DNA of 64,000 nucleotides from Luteibacter aegosomatissinici (GCF_023078495.1 NZ_CP095742.1:558001-622000); one strand, 5' to 3'. Shown: positions 50,499-60,121, numbered from the stretch's first letter. The notes: a model not told the origin generated them from the sequence alone. Program-made: numbers and translations.

Positions 50499-51389
50499 TC
50501 AAGCCAGCGTGAGCGCGATGTCGCGGAAGGCGTTCCATACCGTCTGGGCGGGCGGCGATAGTGACCGTGCGCGTCGGCGCAACAGCGTGACGTTGCGGTG
50601 CTCCTCCGGCGTGAGATCCAGCGCTACAAGGCCGGGGCGCAAGGCATCCAGAGAGAGTGCCGGTGTAATGGTGATGCCCAGGCCCGCCTCCACCATGCGG
50701 AACGCCGTGTGAGGATGGCCGACTTCAATGGCCACGCTTGCGTCGACACCTTGCCGGGCAAGGGCGGCATCGATCAGCCGGCGGCTGCCCGAGGCATGGT
50801 CGAGGAGGATCAGCGGCTCGCCCGATAGCGCAGGCCATGCCAGCGATGGGCCGTTTGCAAAGCGGTGGTCATCGCGGCATACCAAAAGGAACGGGTCACG
50901 AAGAATCGTCTCCGCGTCGAATTCTTCATGGGTTGCCGGCTCGACCGTCAGGCCGAAGTCCACTTCGCCACCGCGCACCGCATCAAGCACCTGTGCCTGG
51001 TTCTGGTCGCGCAGGATGATCTCGATGGACGGGGCTTCGGCCGCACACCGGGCGATACCCGCGGGCACCAAGCCGGCCGACAAGGTGGGCACGGCAGCCA
51101 GACGGACGCGGCCCCTGAAGGGATCCGCCTGGGTTCGGGCGTGGCTCAGCACCCCATCGAGTTCATCCAGGACCCGTGCCAGGGCCTGCTCGAGATAGCG
51201 CCCCGCTTCCGTGGGGATAACCTCGCGCGTGCTCCGATCGAACAGGCGCACATCCAGTTCGGCCTCCAGGTCGGCGATGAGCCGGCTGACGGCGGGCTGC
51301 GTGAGATGGAGCGCCTCGGCGGCACGGCGGAAATGCCGGTGGCCCGCCACGGCGAGGAAGGCGCGAAGCTGGCGCAACGAGACATTCAT
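50499..51389 (-). CDS. LysR-family transcriptional regulator
   Basis: A 296-residue regulator with an N-terminal winged helix (LRQLRAFLAVAGHRHFRRAA, LTQPAVSRLIADLEAELDVR) and a periplasmic-binding-like effector domain (VRLAAVPTLSAGLVPAGIAR). It is divergent from an SBF-type transporter gene with a 94-base gap that contains an inverted repeat, so it probably controls that gene and itself. The ligand is unknown. Confidence 0.9.
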   Translation of the reverse strand: MNVSLRQLRAFLAVAGHRHFRRAAEALHLTQPAVSRLIADLEAELDVRLFDRSTREVIPTEAGRYLEQALARVLDELDGVLSHARTQADPFRGRVRLAAVPTLSAGLVPAGIARCAAEAPSIEIILRDQNQAQVLDAVRGGEVDFGLTVEPATHEEFDAETILRDPFLLVCRDDHRFANGPSLAWPALSGEPLILLDHASGSRRLIDAALARQGVDASVAIEVGHPHTAFRMVEAGLGITITPALSLDALRPGLVALDLTPEEHRNVTLLRRRARSLSPPAQTVWNAFRDIALTLA

Positions 51390-51406
51390 GTGAATATCGT
51401 ATCACT

Positions 51407-51433
51407 GGATAAGATAAAACGAATTGCCTTATC
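51407..51433. promoter_or_regulatory. Inverted repeat in the LysR-transporter gap
   Basis: GGATAAG (51407-51413) and CCTTATC (51427-51433) are perfect inverted repeats separated by 13 bases in the gap between the divergent genes. Size and place fit a LysR-type binding site, although the T-N11-A core is not exact. Confidence 0.5.
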
Positions 51434-51483
51434 AACGAGATGGCGGTGCAATAAGCACCTCACCCACGCTGCCTGACTTCGCC

Positions 51484-52485
51484 ATGCGCCGCTTCCTGCC
51501 CGATGGTTTCACCCTTTCCCTGGTCGCCACGGTGCTGCTGGCCAGCTTCCTGCCCTGCCGTGGCGTTGTCGCCCAGGGATTCGGCGCACTGACCGATATC
51601 GCCATCGCCCTGCTGTTCTTCCTGCACGGCGCGAAGCTGTCACGCGATGCCGTGGTCTCTGGCATGACGAACTGGCGCCTGCACCTGACGGTCCTGGCCA
51701 GCACGTTCGTGCTGTTCCCGCTGCTGGGGCTGCTGCTGAAGCCCGTCCTTTCGCCGCTGGTCTCGCCGGACCTCTATCTCGGCATCCTGTTCCTTTGCAC
51801 GTTGCCGTCCACGGTGCAGTCGTCGATCGCCTTCACCTCGATTGCCCGGGGCAACGTGCCGGCGGCCATCGTGTCCGCGTCGGCGTCCAGCCTGCTGGGC
51901 ATCTTTATCACGCCGCTACTCGTGGGCCTGATGATTGCCGGTTCAGGGCAGGGTGCGCTGTCATGGCATTCGATCGGCGCGATCGTCGTGCAGCTGTTCG
52001 TGCCGTTCGTGGCCGGCCAGGTGGCCCAGCGCTGGATCGGCGGTTGGGTGCGCAAGCACGCCGTGCTGCTCACGTTCGTCGATCGCGGCTCGATCCTGCT
52101 GGTGGTGTACACCGCTTTCAGCGCCGCCGTGCTGCAGGGCCTGTGGCACGAGTTGCCATTGCCGGTACTGGGTGGCCTGGTAGTGGTTAATGCGGTGTTG
52201 CTCGCACTGGCGTTGCTGGCGACGCGGTACGGCGCGCGTGCCCTCGGTTTCGATACCGAAGATGAAATCACGATTGTGTTCTGCGGTTCGAAGAAGAGCC
52301 TCGCATCGGGCGTGCCGATGGCGAAGGTACTCTTTGCCGGCCACCCGCTCGGCCTGATCGTCCTGCCGATCATGCTGTTTCACCAGATCCAGCTGATGAC
52401 GTGTGCGGTGCTGGCGCGGAAGTATGCGGTGCGGAAAAACGTTGCGAACACCCCTGTAGGAGCGCGCCTTGCGCGCGACCGGTGA
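51484..52485 (+). CDS. Bile acid:sodium symporter-family transporter
   Basis: A 333-residue inner-membrane protein with about nine or ten helices (LPDGFTLSLVATVLLASFLP, IAIALLFFLHGAKLSRDAVV, LCTLPSTVQSSIAFTSIARG, IVFCGSKKSLASGVPMAKVL), matching the SBF-like family of YchE/YfeH type. Substrate unknown. The last 11 codons (PVGARLARDR and stop) lie inside a REP element, so insertion of the repeat has replaced or extended the original C terminus. It is divergent from a LysR gene that probably regulates it. Confidence 0.85.
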   Translation: MRRFLPDGFTLSLVATVLLASFLPCRGVVAQGFGALTDIAIALLFFLHGAKLSRDAVVSGMTNWRLHLTVLASTFVLFPLLGLLLKPVLSPLVSPDLYLGILFLCTLPSTVQSSIAFTSIARGNVPAAIVSASASSLLGIFITPLLVGLMIAGSGQGALSWHSIGAIVVQLFVPFVAGQVAQRWIGGWVRKHAVLLTFVDRGSILLVVYTAFSAAVLQGLWHELPLPVLGGLVVVNAVLLALALLATRYGARALGFDTEDEITIVFCGSKKSLASGVPMAKVLFAGHPLGLIVLPIMLFHQIQLMTCAVLARKYAVRKNVANTPVGARLARDR

Positions 52486-52541
52486 CGCGGCGATAACCGG
52501 TTTTCACCGCGTCACCGATCGCGCGCAGGCGCGCTCCTGCA
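52455..52541. repeat. 87-bp REP doublet forming a long imperfect hairpin
   Basis: The left arm (TGTAGGAGCGCGCCTTGCGC and onward) and the right arm (ending AGGCGCGCTCCTGCA) are near-perfect inverted copies of about 40 bases centred on AACCGGTT near 52500. It begins with the REP core seen at 49705. It overlaps the end of the transporter gene. Confidence 0.85.
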
Positions 52542-52554
52542 AGCGCATCGCCAG

Positions 52555-52588
52555 AAAAAAGGCCGCCAGATGGGCGGCCTTTCTTTTT
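52555..52588. terminator. Bidirectional intrinsic terminator
   Basis: AAAGGCCGCC (52558-52567) pairs with GGCGGCCTTT (52573-52582), with a T run (TTTCTTTTT) on the right and an A run on the left. It separates the transporter gene and the convergent purH gene and should stop both. Confidence 0.9.
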
Positions 52589-54182
52589 AGTGGCGGAAGT
52601 GGCGGATGCCGGTGAACACCATCGCCATGCCGTGCTCATCGGCCGCGGCAATCACTTCGTTATCGCGCATGGAGCCGCCTGGCTGGATCACTGCCGCGAT
52701 GCCTGCCGCTGCCGCCGCATCAATGCCATCACGGAACGGGAAGAACGCATCGGAGGCCATGACGCTACCCGGTACCACCAGGCCGGCTTCCTCGGCCTTC
52801 AGGCCAGCGATCTTCGCGCTGACCACGCGGCTCATCTGGCCGGCGCCCACGCCGATCGTGCGCTGGTCCTTTGCGTAAACGATGGCGTTGGACTTCACCA
52901 TCTTGGCCACGCGCCAGGCGAACAGCAGGTCATCGAGCTGGGCGGCGGTGGGCTGCACCTTGCTGACGACCTTGAGTTCGTCGCGGGTTACCTGGCGGTG
53001 GTCGGCGGTCTGCACCAGCAGGCCGGAACCGACGCGCTTGATGTCGTGCGTGTTGCGGCCATCGCCCATCGGGATCTCGAGCACGCGCACGTTCGCCTTC
53101 TTCGCGGCTTCGTCCACCGCGCCGGCTTCAACGACCGGGGCGATCAGCACTTCCACGAACTGGCGCTTCAGGATCACCTTTGCGGTCTCCGCATCGAGCG
53201 GACGATTGAACGCGATGATGCCGCCAAACGCCGACGTCGGGTCGGTCGCATAGGCCAGTTCATACGCCGCGAGCGGATCGGCCGCGACAGCGACGCCGCA
53301 CGGGTTCGCGTGCTTCACGATCACGCAGGCCGGTGCATCGAACTGGCGCACGCACTCCCATGCCGCATCGGCATCGGCGATGTTGTTGAACGAGAGTTCC
53401 TTGCCCTGCAACTGGCGGAATGTGGCCAGCGTGCCAGCGGCGGGGTACAGGTCGCGATAGAACGCACCGGCCTGGTGCGGGTTCTCGCCGTAGCGCAGGT
53501 CCATCACCTTCACGAAGCGGCCATTCGACTGCGCCGGGAATTCACTATGGCCCGCGACGGCCGTATGCGTGTCATCCAGCGTGACACCCGAGAGGTAATC
53601 GCTGATCGCTGCGTCGTAATTCGATACGCGATTGAAGGCGGCGACGGAAAACGCGAAGCGCGACGCACGCGAGAGACCGCCCTTCGCTTCGATCTCGGCG
53701 AGCGCGGCGTCGTACTGCGCAGGATCGGTCAGTACGCTCACGTCGTTCCAGTTCTTTGCCGCTGCACGCAGCATGGCCGGGCCGCCGATATCGATGTTTT
53801 CGATCGCGTCCTCCAGCGTGCATTCAGGGTTGGCCACGGTGCGCTCGAAGGGGTACAGGTTCAGTACCAGCAGATCGATCGGCACGATGCCGTGCTCGGC
53901 CATCACGACATCATCCTTGCCACGGCGACCCAGCAGGCCACCATGCACTTTCGGGTGCAGGGTCTTCACGCGGCCATCCATGATCTCGGGGAAGCCCGTG
54001 AGATCACCCACGTCGCGCACGGGAATGCCCGCATCGCGCAATGCCTTGGCGGAGCCGCCCGTGGAGAGGATTTCGACGTTGGCCGCGGCGAGGCGGCGGG
54101 CGAGGTCGGTCAGGCCGTTCTTATCGGAGACGCTGATAAGCGCGCGGCGGACGGGGACGAGGTCGGGCGTGGACATGGACAC
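52587..54182 (-). CDS. purH: AICAR transformylase/IMP cyclohydrolase
   Basis: A 531-residue bifunctional enzyme for the last two steps of IMP synthesis. The N-terminal cyclohydrolase domain ([40 protein letters not shown]) and the C-terminal transformylase domain ([44 protein letters not shown]) are complete. The Lys-His pair of the transformylase lies in VKHANPCG. Length fits the family. A perfect minus-strand TATAAT (54206-54211) lies upstream of the start. Confidence 0.97.
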   Translation of the reverse strand: MSMSTPDLVPVRRALISVSDKNGLTDLARRLAAANVEILSTGGSAKALRDAGIPVRDVGDLTGFPEIMDGRVKTLHPKVHGGLLGRRGKDDVVMAEHGIVPIDLLVLNLYPFERTVANPECTLEDAIENIDIGGPAMLRAAAKNWNDVSVLTDPAQYDAALAEIEAKGGLSRASRFAFSVAAFNRVSNYDAAISDYLSGVTLDDTHTAVAGHSEFPAQSNGRFVKVMDLRYGENPHQAGAFYRDLYPAAGTLATFRQLQGKELSFNNIADADAAWECVRQFDAPACVIVKHANPCGVAVAADPLAAYELAYATDPTSAFGGIIAFNRPLDAETAKVILKRQFVEVLIAPVVEAGAVDEAAKKANVRVLEIPMGDGRNTHDIKRVGSGLLVQTADHRQVTRDELKVVSKVQPTAAQLDDLLFAWRVAKMVKSNAIVYAKDQRTIGVGAGQMSRVVSAKIAGLKAEEAGLVVPGSVMASDAFFPFRDGIDAAAAAGIAAVIQPGGSMRDNEVIAAADEHGMAMVFTGIRHFRH

Positions 54183-54205
54183 TTTCCGGGAGGGGAAAGC
54201 GCGCC

Positions 54206-54211
54206 ATTATA
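54206..54211 (-). promoter_or_regulatory. Putative -10 of purH
   Basis: ATTATA on the plus strand reads TATAAT on the minus strand, 24 bases upstream of the purH start. No good -35 is seen at the right distance, so the promoter call rests on the -10 and its position. Confidence 0.4.
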
Positions 54212-54232
54212 GCCGCCCAAAGGCCGGGCGGC
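54212..54232. terminator. Hairpin between fis and purH
   Basis: GCCGCCC (54212-54218) pairs with GGGCGGC (54226-54232) nine bases after the fis stop codon. There is no U tract. It may give partial termination after fis. Confidence 0.4.
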
Positions 54233-54240
54233 CGGATGGA

Positions 54241-54522
54241 TCAGGAAATACCGTGGGCAGCCAGCTTTTTGCGCAGCGTGGCACGGTTGATGCCAAGCGC
54301 GGCCGCAGCCCGGCTCTGGTTGCCTTCATGGAACGCCAGGACTTCGCGGAGCAGGGGGCCTTCGACCTCGCGGATGACCAGCGCGTGCAGGCCTTCACCG
54401 CCTTCGGTGTCACCGATGTCCGCAAGATAGCGGCGTACGGTACGGCTGACGCATTCGCTGAGAGCACTCTGCATGGAGGTTTCGTTGGCGGCCTCGGCGG
54501 CAGTAAGTCTCACAGCGTTCAA
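54241..54522 (-). CDS. fis: Fis family nucleoid protein
   Basis: A 93-residue DNA-bending protein similar in length to E. coli Fis (98). The C-terminal helix-turn-helix is well conserved (GPLLREVLAFHEGNQSRAAA, LGINRATLRKKLAAHGIS) and the preceding dimerisation helices are present. A TTG at 54522 is chosen because AGAGGGA lies six to seven bases upstream; an internal ATG at 54474 would remove the N-terminal arm. Fis controls growth-phase genes and DNA topology. Confidence 0.85.
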   Translation of the reverse strand: MNAVRLTAAEAANETSMQSALSECVSRTVRRYLADIGDTEGGEGLHALVIREVEGPLLREVLAFHEGNQSRAAAALGINRATLRKKLAAHGIS

Positions 54523-54692
54523 GGCATGTCCCTCTCGCACGCCGGAGCCAGGGCGCCGGACGGTTCGTGTTCTCGTGATCGCGAATGCGACGCGGGCGCC
54601 GCGCAAGGCTGGCCGGAAGTCGCGAAGGGGATTGAGTGTACTCGCCTGCCGGGTCGAAGTGCAGGCTTGCAAAAAGAAATTTTTTCGAATGG

Positions 54693-55529
54693 TCACTCAA
54701 AGCTGAATGCGAAAGCGACCGCGTGCTGGCCTGGGTCTTGCACCTCGAACACCATGGCGGTCGTGGCACCGCCGGCCAGGCCGTGGGCGCGCGCGGCCGC
54801 GTCGCCCACGTAGTCCTCGGGCTGAAAGCGGCGCATGGCCAGGCGCTGGCCGTTGCCATCGGAAAGCACGATGGTGACGACAGGGTAGGGCTGCGCGAAG
54901 CGGGCATCGTTGTGCACGCTGGCCGTGATCAACAGGCCATCGGGCACCGAAGGGTGCTGCTCCACATCGCGGGCCATCAGGCGCAGTTCCGCCGGCGCGG
55001 CGACCAGCGGCAGCTGGCATCCCAGCACCGCGCAGCCGGTTTGCAGCACCGGGCCAAAGGTGGGATCGGCCACCAGGGAATCGCGCTTGGCCCAGGCGAG
55101 CTGTGCACCGAGCCCGAGCACGAGCAGGGCGCATACCGTTACCCACGCCGCACTACGCCACGAGCGCCGCTTCGCCGCACGTGCGAACTTGGGCGTGAAG
55201 GTGAGCTGGGAGAAATCTTCGCCGACCGCCGCCGTGGGTTCCGTGAGTTCGGCGGCGTCCTCCACCACCAGCGCCTGTGGGGGTTCGAATGCCGGGGCCT
55301 CGGGTGGCTGGCGTGGCCTGAACACGGCGATATCGGCGACAGGCGGATCCTGGTCCAGCGCGTGCTCCACCAGGCGGGTGAACGGCTCCGGCGGCAGGTT
55401 GGCAGCCAGTGTCCCCAATGCGTTGAAGATGCTGCCGCAATGGCTGCAGCGCAGGCAGCCGCAGGCCGGCACCAGCAGTTCGGCTTCCACTTTATAGACG
55501 GTGAGGCACTCGGGGCACTGGGTGTACAT
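54693..55529 (-). CDS. Zinc-ribbon DUF3426 membrane protein
   Basis: A 278-residue protein with an MJ0042-type zinc ribbon at the N terminus (MYTQCPECLTVYKVEAELL, then RCSHCGSIFNALG), a Pro-rich linker, one membrane helix (AAWVTVCALLVLGLGAQLAW) and a C-terminal DUF3426 domain (LITASVHNDARFAQPYPVVT). It typically lies between prmA and fis in this group, as here. Role unknown. It is divergent from prmA with 63 bases between. Confidence 0.85.
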   Translation of the reverse strand: MYTQCPECLTVYKVEAELLVPACGCLRCSHCGSIFNALGTLAANLPPEPFTRLVEHALDQDPPVADIAVFRPRQPPEAPAFEPPQALVVEDAAELTEPTAAVGEDFSQLTFTPKFARAAKRRSWRSAAWVTVCALLVLGLGAQLAWAKRDSLVADPTFGPVLQTGCAVLGCQLPLVAAPAELRLMARDVEQHPSVPDGLLITASVHNDARFAQPYPVVTIVLSDGNGQRLAMRRFQPEDYVGDAAARAHGLAGGATTAMVFEVQDPGQHAVAFAFSFE

Positions 55530-55592
55530 CGTTCGATCATAGCGTGCGCGCCCGGTAGAATCGTCAGTCCCACTCCTCACCCTGGCCCGACG

Positions 55593-56495
55593 ATGCCCTG
55601 GCTCGAACTTTCCCTGACGATCCGCGCCGCGGAACAGCCGCGCGTCGAAGCCGCGCTCGAAGACCTCGGCGCGCTGTCCGTCACACTGCAGGATGCCGAT
55701 GCTGAGACCCCTGATGAGGAGGCGATCTTCGAGCCGGGCGTGGGTGAAATCCCCCTGTGGAACCAGATCGTGCTGAATGCCCTGTTCGATATTGACGCGG
55801 ACCGCCGGGGGCTCACGGCCGCCATCGCGGACGACCTGCCGTTTATCGAGCCCGCGCAGATCACCTGGCGCGAAGTGGAAGACCAGGACTGGGAGCGTGC
55901 ATGGATGGACCAGTTCAAGCCGATGCCGTTTGGCCGCCGCTTGTGGGTGTACCCGTGGAACATCGATCCGCCGGAGGATGGCGGCATCGTAGTGGTGCGG
56001 CTGGATCCGGGCCTGGCGTTCGGCACCGGCACGCATCCCACCACGGCCATGTGCCTGGAGTGGCTGGATGGCCAGCAGATGGCGGGGCAGCTGGTGCTCG
56101 ATTACGGCTGTGGCTCGGGCATCCTGGCCATCGCGGCGCTCAAGTGCGGCGCCGCGCGGGCGGTAGGTATCGATAACGATCCGCAGGCGCTGATCGCATC
56201 GCATGACAACGCCGAACGCAATGGTGTATCCGCGTCGCTCGACGTGTACCTTCCGGGCGAGGCGCCCACCGAGCTCGCCGATGTGCTGGTCGCCAACATC
56301 CTGGCTGGCCCGCTGGGCGAACTTGCGCCTACGTTCGCGGCCGCCGTGAAGCCGGGTGCGCCGTTTGCGCTCTCTGGGGTCCTGTTCGGCCAGCACGAAG
56401 AGCTGCTCGTGCGTTATGCCGAGTGGTTCGAAGACCTGGAAGTGCGCACGCTGGAAGACTGGGTGCGCATCAGCGGCCGGCGCAAGAGCGCCTGA
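55593..56495 (+). CDS. prmA: Ribosomal protein L11 methyltransferase
   Basis: A 300-residue enzyme that methylates L11 at several sites using SAM. The N-terminal substrate domain (LELSLTIRAAEQPRVEAALE) and linker (DQDWERAWMDQFKPMPFGRR) precede the methyltransferase domain: DPGLAFGTGTHPTTAMCLEW, VLDYGCGSGILAIAALKCGA, GIDNDPQA and VLVANILAGPL. Length fits the family. It is followed by a strong shared terminator. Confidence 0.95.
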   Translation: MPWLELSLTIRAAEQPRVEAALEDLGALSVTLQDADAETPDEEAIFEPGVGEIPLWNQIVLNALFDIDADRRGLTAAIADDLPFIEPAQITWREVEDQDWERAWMDQFKPMPFGRRLWVYPWNIDPPEDGGIVVVRLDPGLAFGTGTHPTTAMCLEWLDGQQMAGQLVLDYGCGSGILAIAALKCGAARAVGIDNDPQALIASHDNAERNGVSASLDVYLPGEAPTELADVLVANILAGPLGELAPTFAAAVKPGAPFALSGVLFGQHEELLVRYAEWFEDLEVRTLEDWVRISGRRKSA

Positions 56496-56529
56496 AAAAA
56501 AATCCCGCCTTTCGGCGGGATTTTTTTTA
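56495..56529. terminator. Bidirectional intrinsic terminator between prmA and accC
   Basis: TCCCGCC (56503-56509) pairs with GGCGGGA (56514-56520), with eight A on the left and eight T on the right. It ends both converging transcripts. Confidence 0.95.
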
Positions 56530-57897
56530 TTCGGCGTGCGGTGCTTCTTTTTCTTTCTGCTCCGCCATGCGCTTTTCCAGGTAGTGGATGTTCTGCCCAC
56601 CCTGCTGGAAGCCCACGTCAGCCATGATGCGCTGCTGAAGCGGAATATTGCACTTCACGCCCTCGATCACCGTCTCGTTCAGCGCCATGCGCATACGCGC
56701 GATGGCGGTGGCGCGATCCGGGCCGTGCACGATGATCTTGCCGATCATCGAGTCGTAGTTCGGCGGGATACGGTAGCCATCATAAAGATGCGTATCGACG
56801 CGAACGCCCGGGCCGCCCGGTGCCTCGAAGCGCTTCACCGTGCCAGGGCTCGGCATGAAGGTATCGGGATCCTCGGCGTTGACGCGGCACTCGATGGCAT
56901 GGCCGGTGAGCACGATATCTTCCTGGCGGATCGAGAGCTTGTGGCCGCTGGCGATCAGCAGCTGCTCGCGGACCAGGTCGATGCCGGTGATCAGCTCCGT
57001 CACCGGATGTTCCACCTGGATACGGGTGTTCATCTCGATGAAGTAGAAGCGGCCATTTTCGAACAGGAACTCGAACGTACCCGCGCCGCGGTAGCCGATG
57101 CGGATGCACGCATCCACGCAGACCTTGCCGATCTCGGCACGCAGTTCCGGGGTGATGCCTGGTGCCGGCGCTTCTTCCACCACCTTCTGGTGGCGACGCT
57201 GCATGGAGCAGTCGCGCTCACCGAGGTGGATGGCGTTGCCCTGGCCATCGGCCAGCACCTGGATTTCCACGTGGCGCGGGTTCTCCAGGAACTTCTCCAT
57301 GTAGACCTGATCGTTGCTGAAAGCCGCCTTGGCTTCCTGTTTGGTCATCACGATGGAGTTGGCGAGGTGGGCTTCGGTGCGCACGACGCGCATGCCGCGG
57401 CCGCCACCGCCACCGGCGGCCTTGATGATGACCGGGTAACCGATCTCGCGGGCAATGCGGATGTTCTCGTCCACATCATCGCCCAGCGGGCCGCCCGAGC
57501 CGGGCACGCACGGCACGCCGGCAGCCTTCATGGCGCGGATGGCTTCCACCTTGTCACCCATGAGGCGGATGACATCAGCGGTCGGGCCGATGAACACGAA
57601 GCCCGACTTCTCCACCTGTTCGGCGAAGTTGGCGTTTTCCGAGAGGAAGCCGTACCCCGGGTGGATCGCGCCGGCATCGGTGATTTCGGCGGCCGCGATG
57701 ATCGCCGGGATATTGAGGTAGCTACCGGCCGAGGGACCCGGGCCGATGCATACCGATTCATCGGCCAGGCCGACGTGCTTCAGGTTGCGATCGACGGTGG
57801 AGTGCACCGCGACCGTCTTGATGCCGAGCGCGTGGCACGCGCGCAGCACCCGCAGCGCGATTTCGCCGCGGTTGGCAATGACGACCTTCTCGAGCAT
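56527..57897 (-). CDS. accC: Acetyl-CoA carboxylase biotin carboxylase subunit
   Basis: A 456-residue ATP-grasp enzyme that carboxylates biotin on AccB as the first step of fatty-acid synthesis. Motifs: [53 protein letters not shown] (ATP site), [20 protein letters not shown] and [15 protein letters not shown]. The start at 57897 matches the usual N terminus. The C-terminal tail is Lys/Glu-rich ([11 protein letters not shown]). It lies ten bases after accB. Confidence 0.97.
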   Translation of the reverse strand: MLEKVVIANRGEIALRVLRACHALGIKTVAVHSTVDRNLKHVGLADESVCIGPGPSAGSYLNIPAIIAAAEITDAGAIHPGYGFLSENANFAEQVEKSGFVFIGPTADVIRLMGDKVEAIRAMKAAGVPCVPGSGGPLGDDVDENIRIAREIGYPVIIKAAGGGGGRGMRVVRTEAHLANSIVMTKQEAKAAFSNDQVYMEKFLENPRHVEIQVLADGQGNAIHLGERDCSMQRRHQKVVEEAPAPGITPELRAEIGKVCVDACIRIGYRGAGTFEFLFENGRFYFIEMNTRIQVEHPVTELITGIDLVREQLLIASGHKLSIRQEDIVLTGHAIECRVNAEDPDTFMPSPGTVKRFEAPGGPGVRVDTHLYDGYRIPPNYDSMIGKIIVHGPDRATAIARMRMALNETVIEGVKCNIPLQQRIMADVGFQQGGQNIHYLEKRMAEQKEKEAPHAE

Positions 57898-57907
57898 GAC
57901 GGGCGCC

Positions 57908-58369
57908 TCAGGCGATGACGAACATCGGTTCGTCGAATTCCACCGGCTGGCCGTTCTCGACCAGGATCGCAACGACCGTACCCGACACGTCGGCCTCGAT
58001 CTGGTTGAACATCTTCATCGCCTCGATGATGCCGATCGTCTCGCCAGCCTTCACCTGCTGGCCCACGGTGGCGAATGCCGGTGCACCCGGGGTGGAAGCG
58101 GCGTAGAACGTACCGACCATCGGGGCCTTCACGGTGTGGCCTGCCGGCAGGCCGGGCTCAGCCGCCGGCGCGGCAGGCGCGGCGGCAACGGGGGCCGCCA
58201 CAGCCGCGGGGGCTGCCGGTGCGGCGTAGACCTGCGGGGCGGCCACGGCCACGCCGCCCTTGGGCACGCGCGACAGGCGGACCACTTCTTCGCCTTCCTT
58301 GATTTCCAGCTCGGCGAGGTTCGATTCCTCGAGCAGGTCGATGAGCTTCTTGATCTTGCGCAGGTCCAT
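57908..58369 (-). CDS. accB: Biotin carboxyl carrier protein of acetyl-CoA carboxylase
   Basis: A 153-residue carrier with a helical N terminus ([20 protein letters not shown]), an Ala/Pro-rich flexible linker and the C-terminal biotinyl domain ([20 protein letters not shown], with the biotinylated Lys in [14 protein letters not shown]). It is co-transcribed with accC downstream, and aroQ lies 54 bases upstream on the same strand. Confidence 0.97.
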   Translation of the reverse strand: MDLRKIKKLIDLLEESNLAELEIKEGEEVVRLSRVPKGGVAVAAPQVYAAPAAPAAVAAPVAAAPAAPAAEPGLPAGHTVKAPMVGTFYAASTPGAPAFATVGQQVKAGETIGIIEAMKMFNQIEADVSGTVVAILVENGQPVEFDEPMFVIA

Positions 58370-58423
58370 GGGACAAACCTTTTTGGTGGTGGGGCGGGCG
58401 CCGTGGGCGCCACGAAAGGGAAT

Positions 58424-58873
58424 TCAGGCGGCCGGGACGGCCAGGCGCAGCAGCGCGGCTTCCAGGGCCAGCCGGTAGCTGTCGCCACCGAAGCCGCAGA
58501 TCACGCCGCTGGCCAGGTCAGACATATACGAGTGGTGCCGGAACGGCTCGCGGGCATGCGGGTTGGAGAGGTGGATCTCGATGAACGGGATCGCCACGCC
58601 GGCCAGCGCATCGCGCAGGGCCACCGAGGTGTGCGTGAACGCGGCCGGGTTGATCAGGATCCAGGCCGTGCCTTCGTCGCGCGCCTGATGGATCCGGTTG
58701 ATCAGCTCGTACTCGGCGTTGGACTGGTAGTACGTCAGGTCGTGACCCGCCGCCTGGGCTCGGGCCAGCAGCGACGCGTTGATGTCGTTCAGCGTTTCGC
58801 GCCCATACACCGACGGCTCGCGTACGCCCAGAAGATTGAGGTTGGGTCCGTGCAGGACGAGGATCCTGGCCAC
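58424..58873 (-). CDS. aroQ: Type II 3-dehydroquinate dehydratase
   Basis: A 149-residue shikimate-pathway enzyme. Motifs: [20 protein letters not shown] (catalytic loop with Arg and Tyr), [36 protein letters not shown] and [20 protein letters not shown]. Length fits the type II dodecameric enzyme. The order aroQ-accB-accC is common in gammaproteobacteria. Confidence 0.95.
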   Translation of the reverse strand: MARILVLHGPNLNLLGVREPSVYGRETLNDINASLLARAQAAGHDLTYYQSNAEYELINRIHQARDEGTAWILINPAAFTHTSVALRDALAGVAIPFIEIHLSNPHAREPFRHHSYMSDLASGVICGFGGDSYRLALEAALLRLAVPAA

Positions 58874-59008
58874 TGTTCACCTGTGCCTGTGGTCCGGAAT
58901 GCCGGAACGCCGCGCAGTGTGCGCCTGTCCGCCCGCGTTGTCCAGTTCGGTGGAGATCGCCGCAGTTCGCGGTAGATCGCAACATTCCACACGCGGCCGT
59001 ATGGTGGA

Positions 59009-59026
59009 GAGGCCCGCTCCTACATG
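59009..59026. repeat. Half REP sequence at the end of the DUF1415 gene
   Basis: On the minus strand the gene ends ATGTAGGAGCGGGCC, so its TAG stop is part of the REP-like core TGTAGGAGCGGGC. Only one arm is visible. A REP insertion may have set this stop codon. Confidence 0.5.
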
Positions 59027-59571
59027 GAGAAGAGTTTCTTCCAGCCCTCGATCCCGAGCTTGTCGAGCGTTTCCATGTTCGCCTCGAAGATCGTCGAGGC
59101 ATCCGGGAAGGCGGCGACGGCCCGGTCTATGCTGGCCTCCCGCAACAGGTGCAACGTCGGAAACGGCGAGCGATTGGTGTAATTGGTGATGTCGTCGCTG
59201 CCGGTGCCCTCGAACTGGAAATCCGGGTGGAAGCTGGCGACCTGGATCTCGCCCTCCAGGTCGAGATCGGCGACGGTATCGTCCGCTACTTCGAGGAACT
59301 CATTGAAGTCCATGAAATCGGCCAGTACGCCCGGGTGGATCAGCAGCGTCGTGTCGACCTGTTCCGGGTCGGTATCGCGCAGCAGCTCGAGCTCACGGAC
59401 AAGGTCCTCGTGGAGTTGCAGGGGCTGGGTGGCATCGCTCACCACGTAACGCACCTGGCCCTTCTTATGCACGGCTTTGGCGAAGGGGCAGAGATTGAGG
59501 CCGATAACGGCACGTTCGAGCCACGTTCGCGTCGCGTCGATGGCTTCCTCATGCGAGGGCAGGGTATCCAT
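59020..59571 (-). CDS. DUF1415 protein
   Basis: A 183-residue soluble protein of the DUF1415 family: RTWLERAVIGLNLCPFAKAV near the N terminus, LLIHPGVLADFMDFNEFLEV, VASFHPDFQFEGTGSDDITN and a conserved PTLHLLREASIDRAV. Function unknown; the conserved Cys in NLCPFA and His residues could bind a metal or cofactor. The start at 59571 begins at the conserved edge. It lies 16 bases downstream of the thioredoxin-like gene. Confidence 0.85.
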   Translation of the reverse strand: MDTLPSHEEAIDATRTWLERAVIGLNLCPFAKAVHKKGQVRYVVSDATQPLQLHEDLVRELELLRDTDPEQVDTTLLIHPGVLADFMDFNEFLEVADDTVADLDLEGEIQVASFHPDFQFEGTGSDDITNYTNRSPFPTLHLLREASIDRAVAAFPDASTIFEANMETLDKLGIEGWKKLFSM

Positions 59572-59587
59572 GGGGGTTCCTAAAGAC

Positions 59588-60121
59588 TCAGGGCGCGAGC
59601 CATTCGGCGAGCTCTGCTTCGCTGAACGTACCCATCTTGCGGCGGAGGATACGCCCATCTGCGCCGACCAGGACGCTGTAAGGCAACACCTGCCGGGTAT
59701 TACCGAACGAGAGCGAGCCGCCGGGGGCATCGCTGGCGCCGATGACAATGGGGTACGCCACGGGGTCCTTGAGCAGGTGGGCACGAACGGCCGGCGCAAT
59801 GTCCTCGGCAACGCCGAGGATCATCACGCCATGGTCGCTGGCACCCTTGGCTGCGGCGCTCAGCAGCGGCATTTCCTGCCGGCACGGGCCGCACCAGGTG
59901 GCCCAGAAGTTGATCAGCACCTTCTTGCCGCGCCAATCCTTGAGCGGCCGCGGCTTGCCGTCGGTGCTGAGCCACGTCGCGTCAGGTGCCATGTCACCCA
60001 CCACCGCGATCGTCACCCCGTCGATTTGCGACGGATGCTGGCGCCTGTATTCAAGCCACAGGCCCAGCGCTGCCGCCGCTACGGCGAGCAAAACGATCCA
60101 GAAGGTGGGGCCGCGCCTCAT
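59588..60121 (-). CDS. TlpA-like membrane-anchored thioredoxin
   Basis: A 177-residue periplasmic thiol oxidoreductase with an N-terminal membrane anchor (FWIVLLAVAAAALGLWLEYR) and a thioredoxin domain with the active site FWATWCGPCRQEMP. The partner cis-Pro lies in QVLPYSVLVG. The ATG overlaps the dsbD stop (ATGA), so DsbD probably supplies its reducing power. Targets may include cytochrome c maturation or other periplasmic Cys proteins. Confidence 0.9.
   Translation of the reverse strand: MRRGPTFWIVLLAVAAAALGLWLEYRRQHPSQIDGVTIAVVGDMAPDATWLSTDGKPRPLKDWRGKKVLINFWATWCGPCRQEMPLLSAAAKGASDHGVMILGVAEDIAPAVRAHLLKDPVAYPIVIGASDAPGGSLSFGNTRQVLPYSVLVGADGRILRRKMGTFSEAELAEWLAP

Noticed and set aside
52590..54212. 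Open frame of 540 codons opposite purH
   Set aside because: Complete purH lies on the other strand, and the translated sequence is His/Arg-rich with no recognisable domain.
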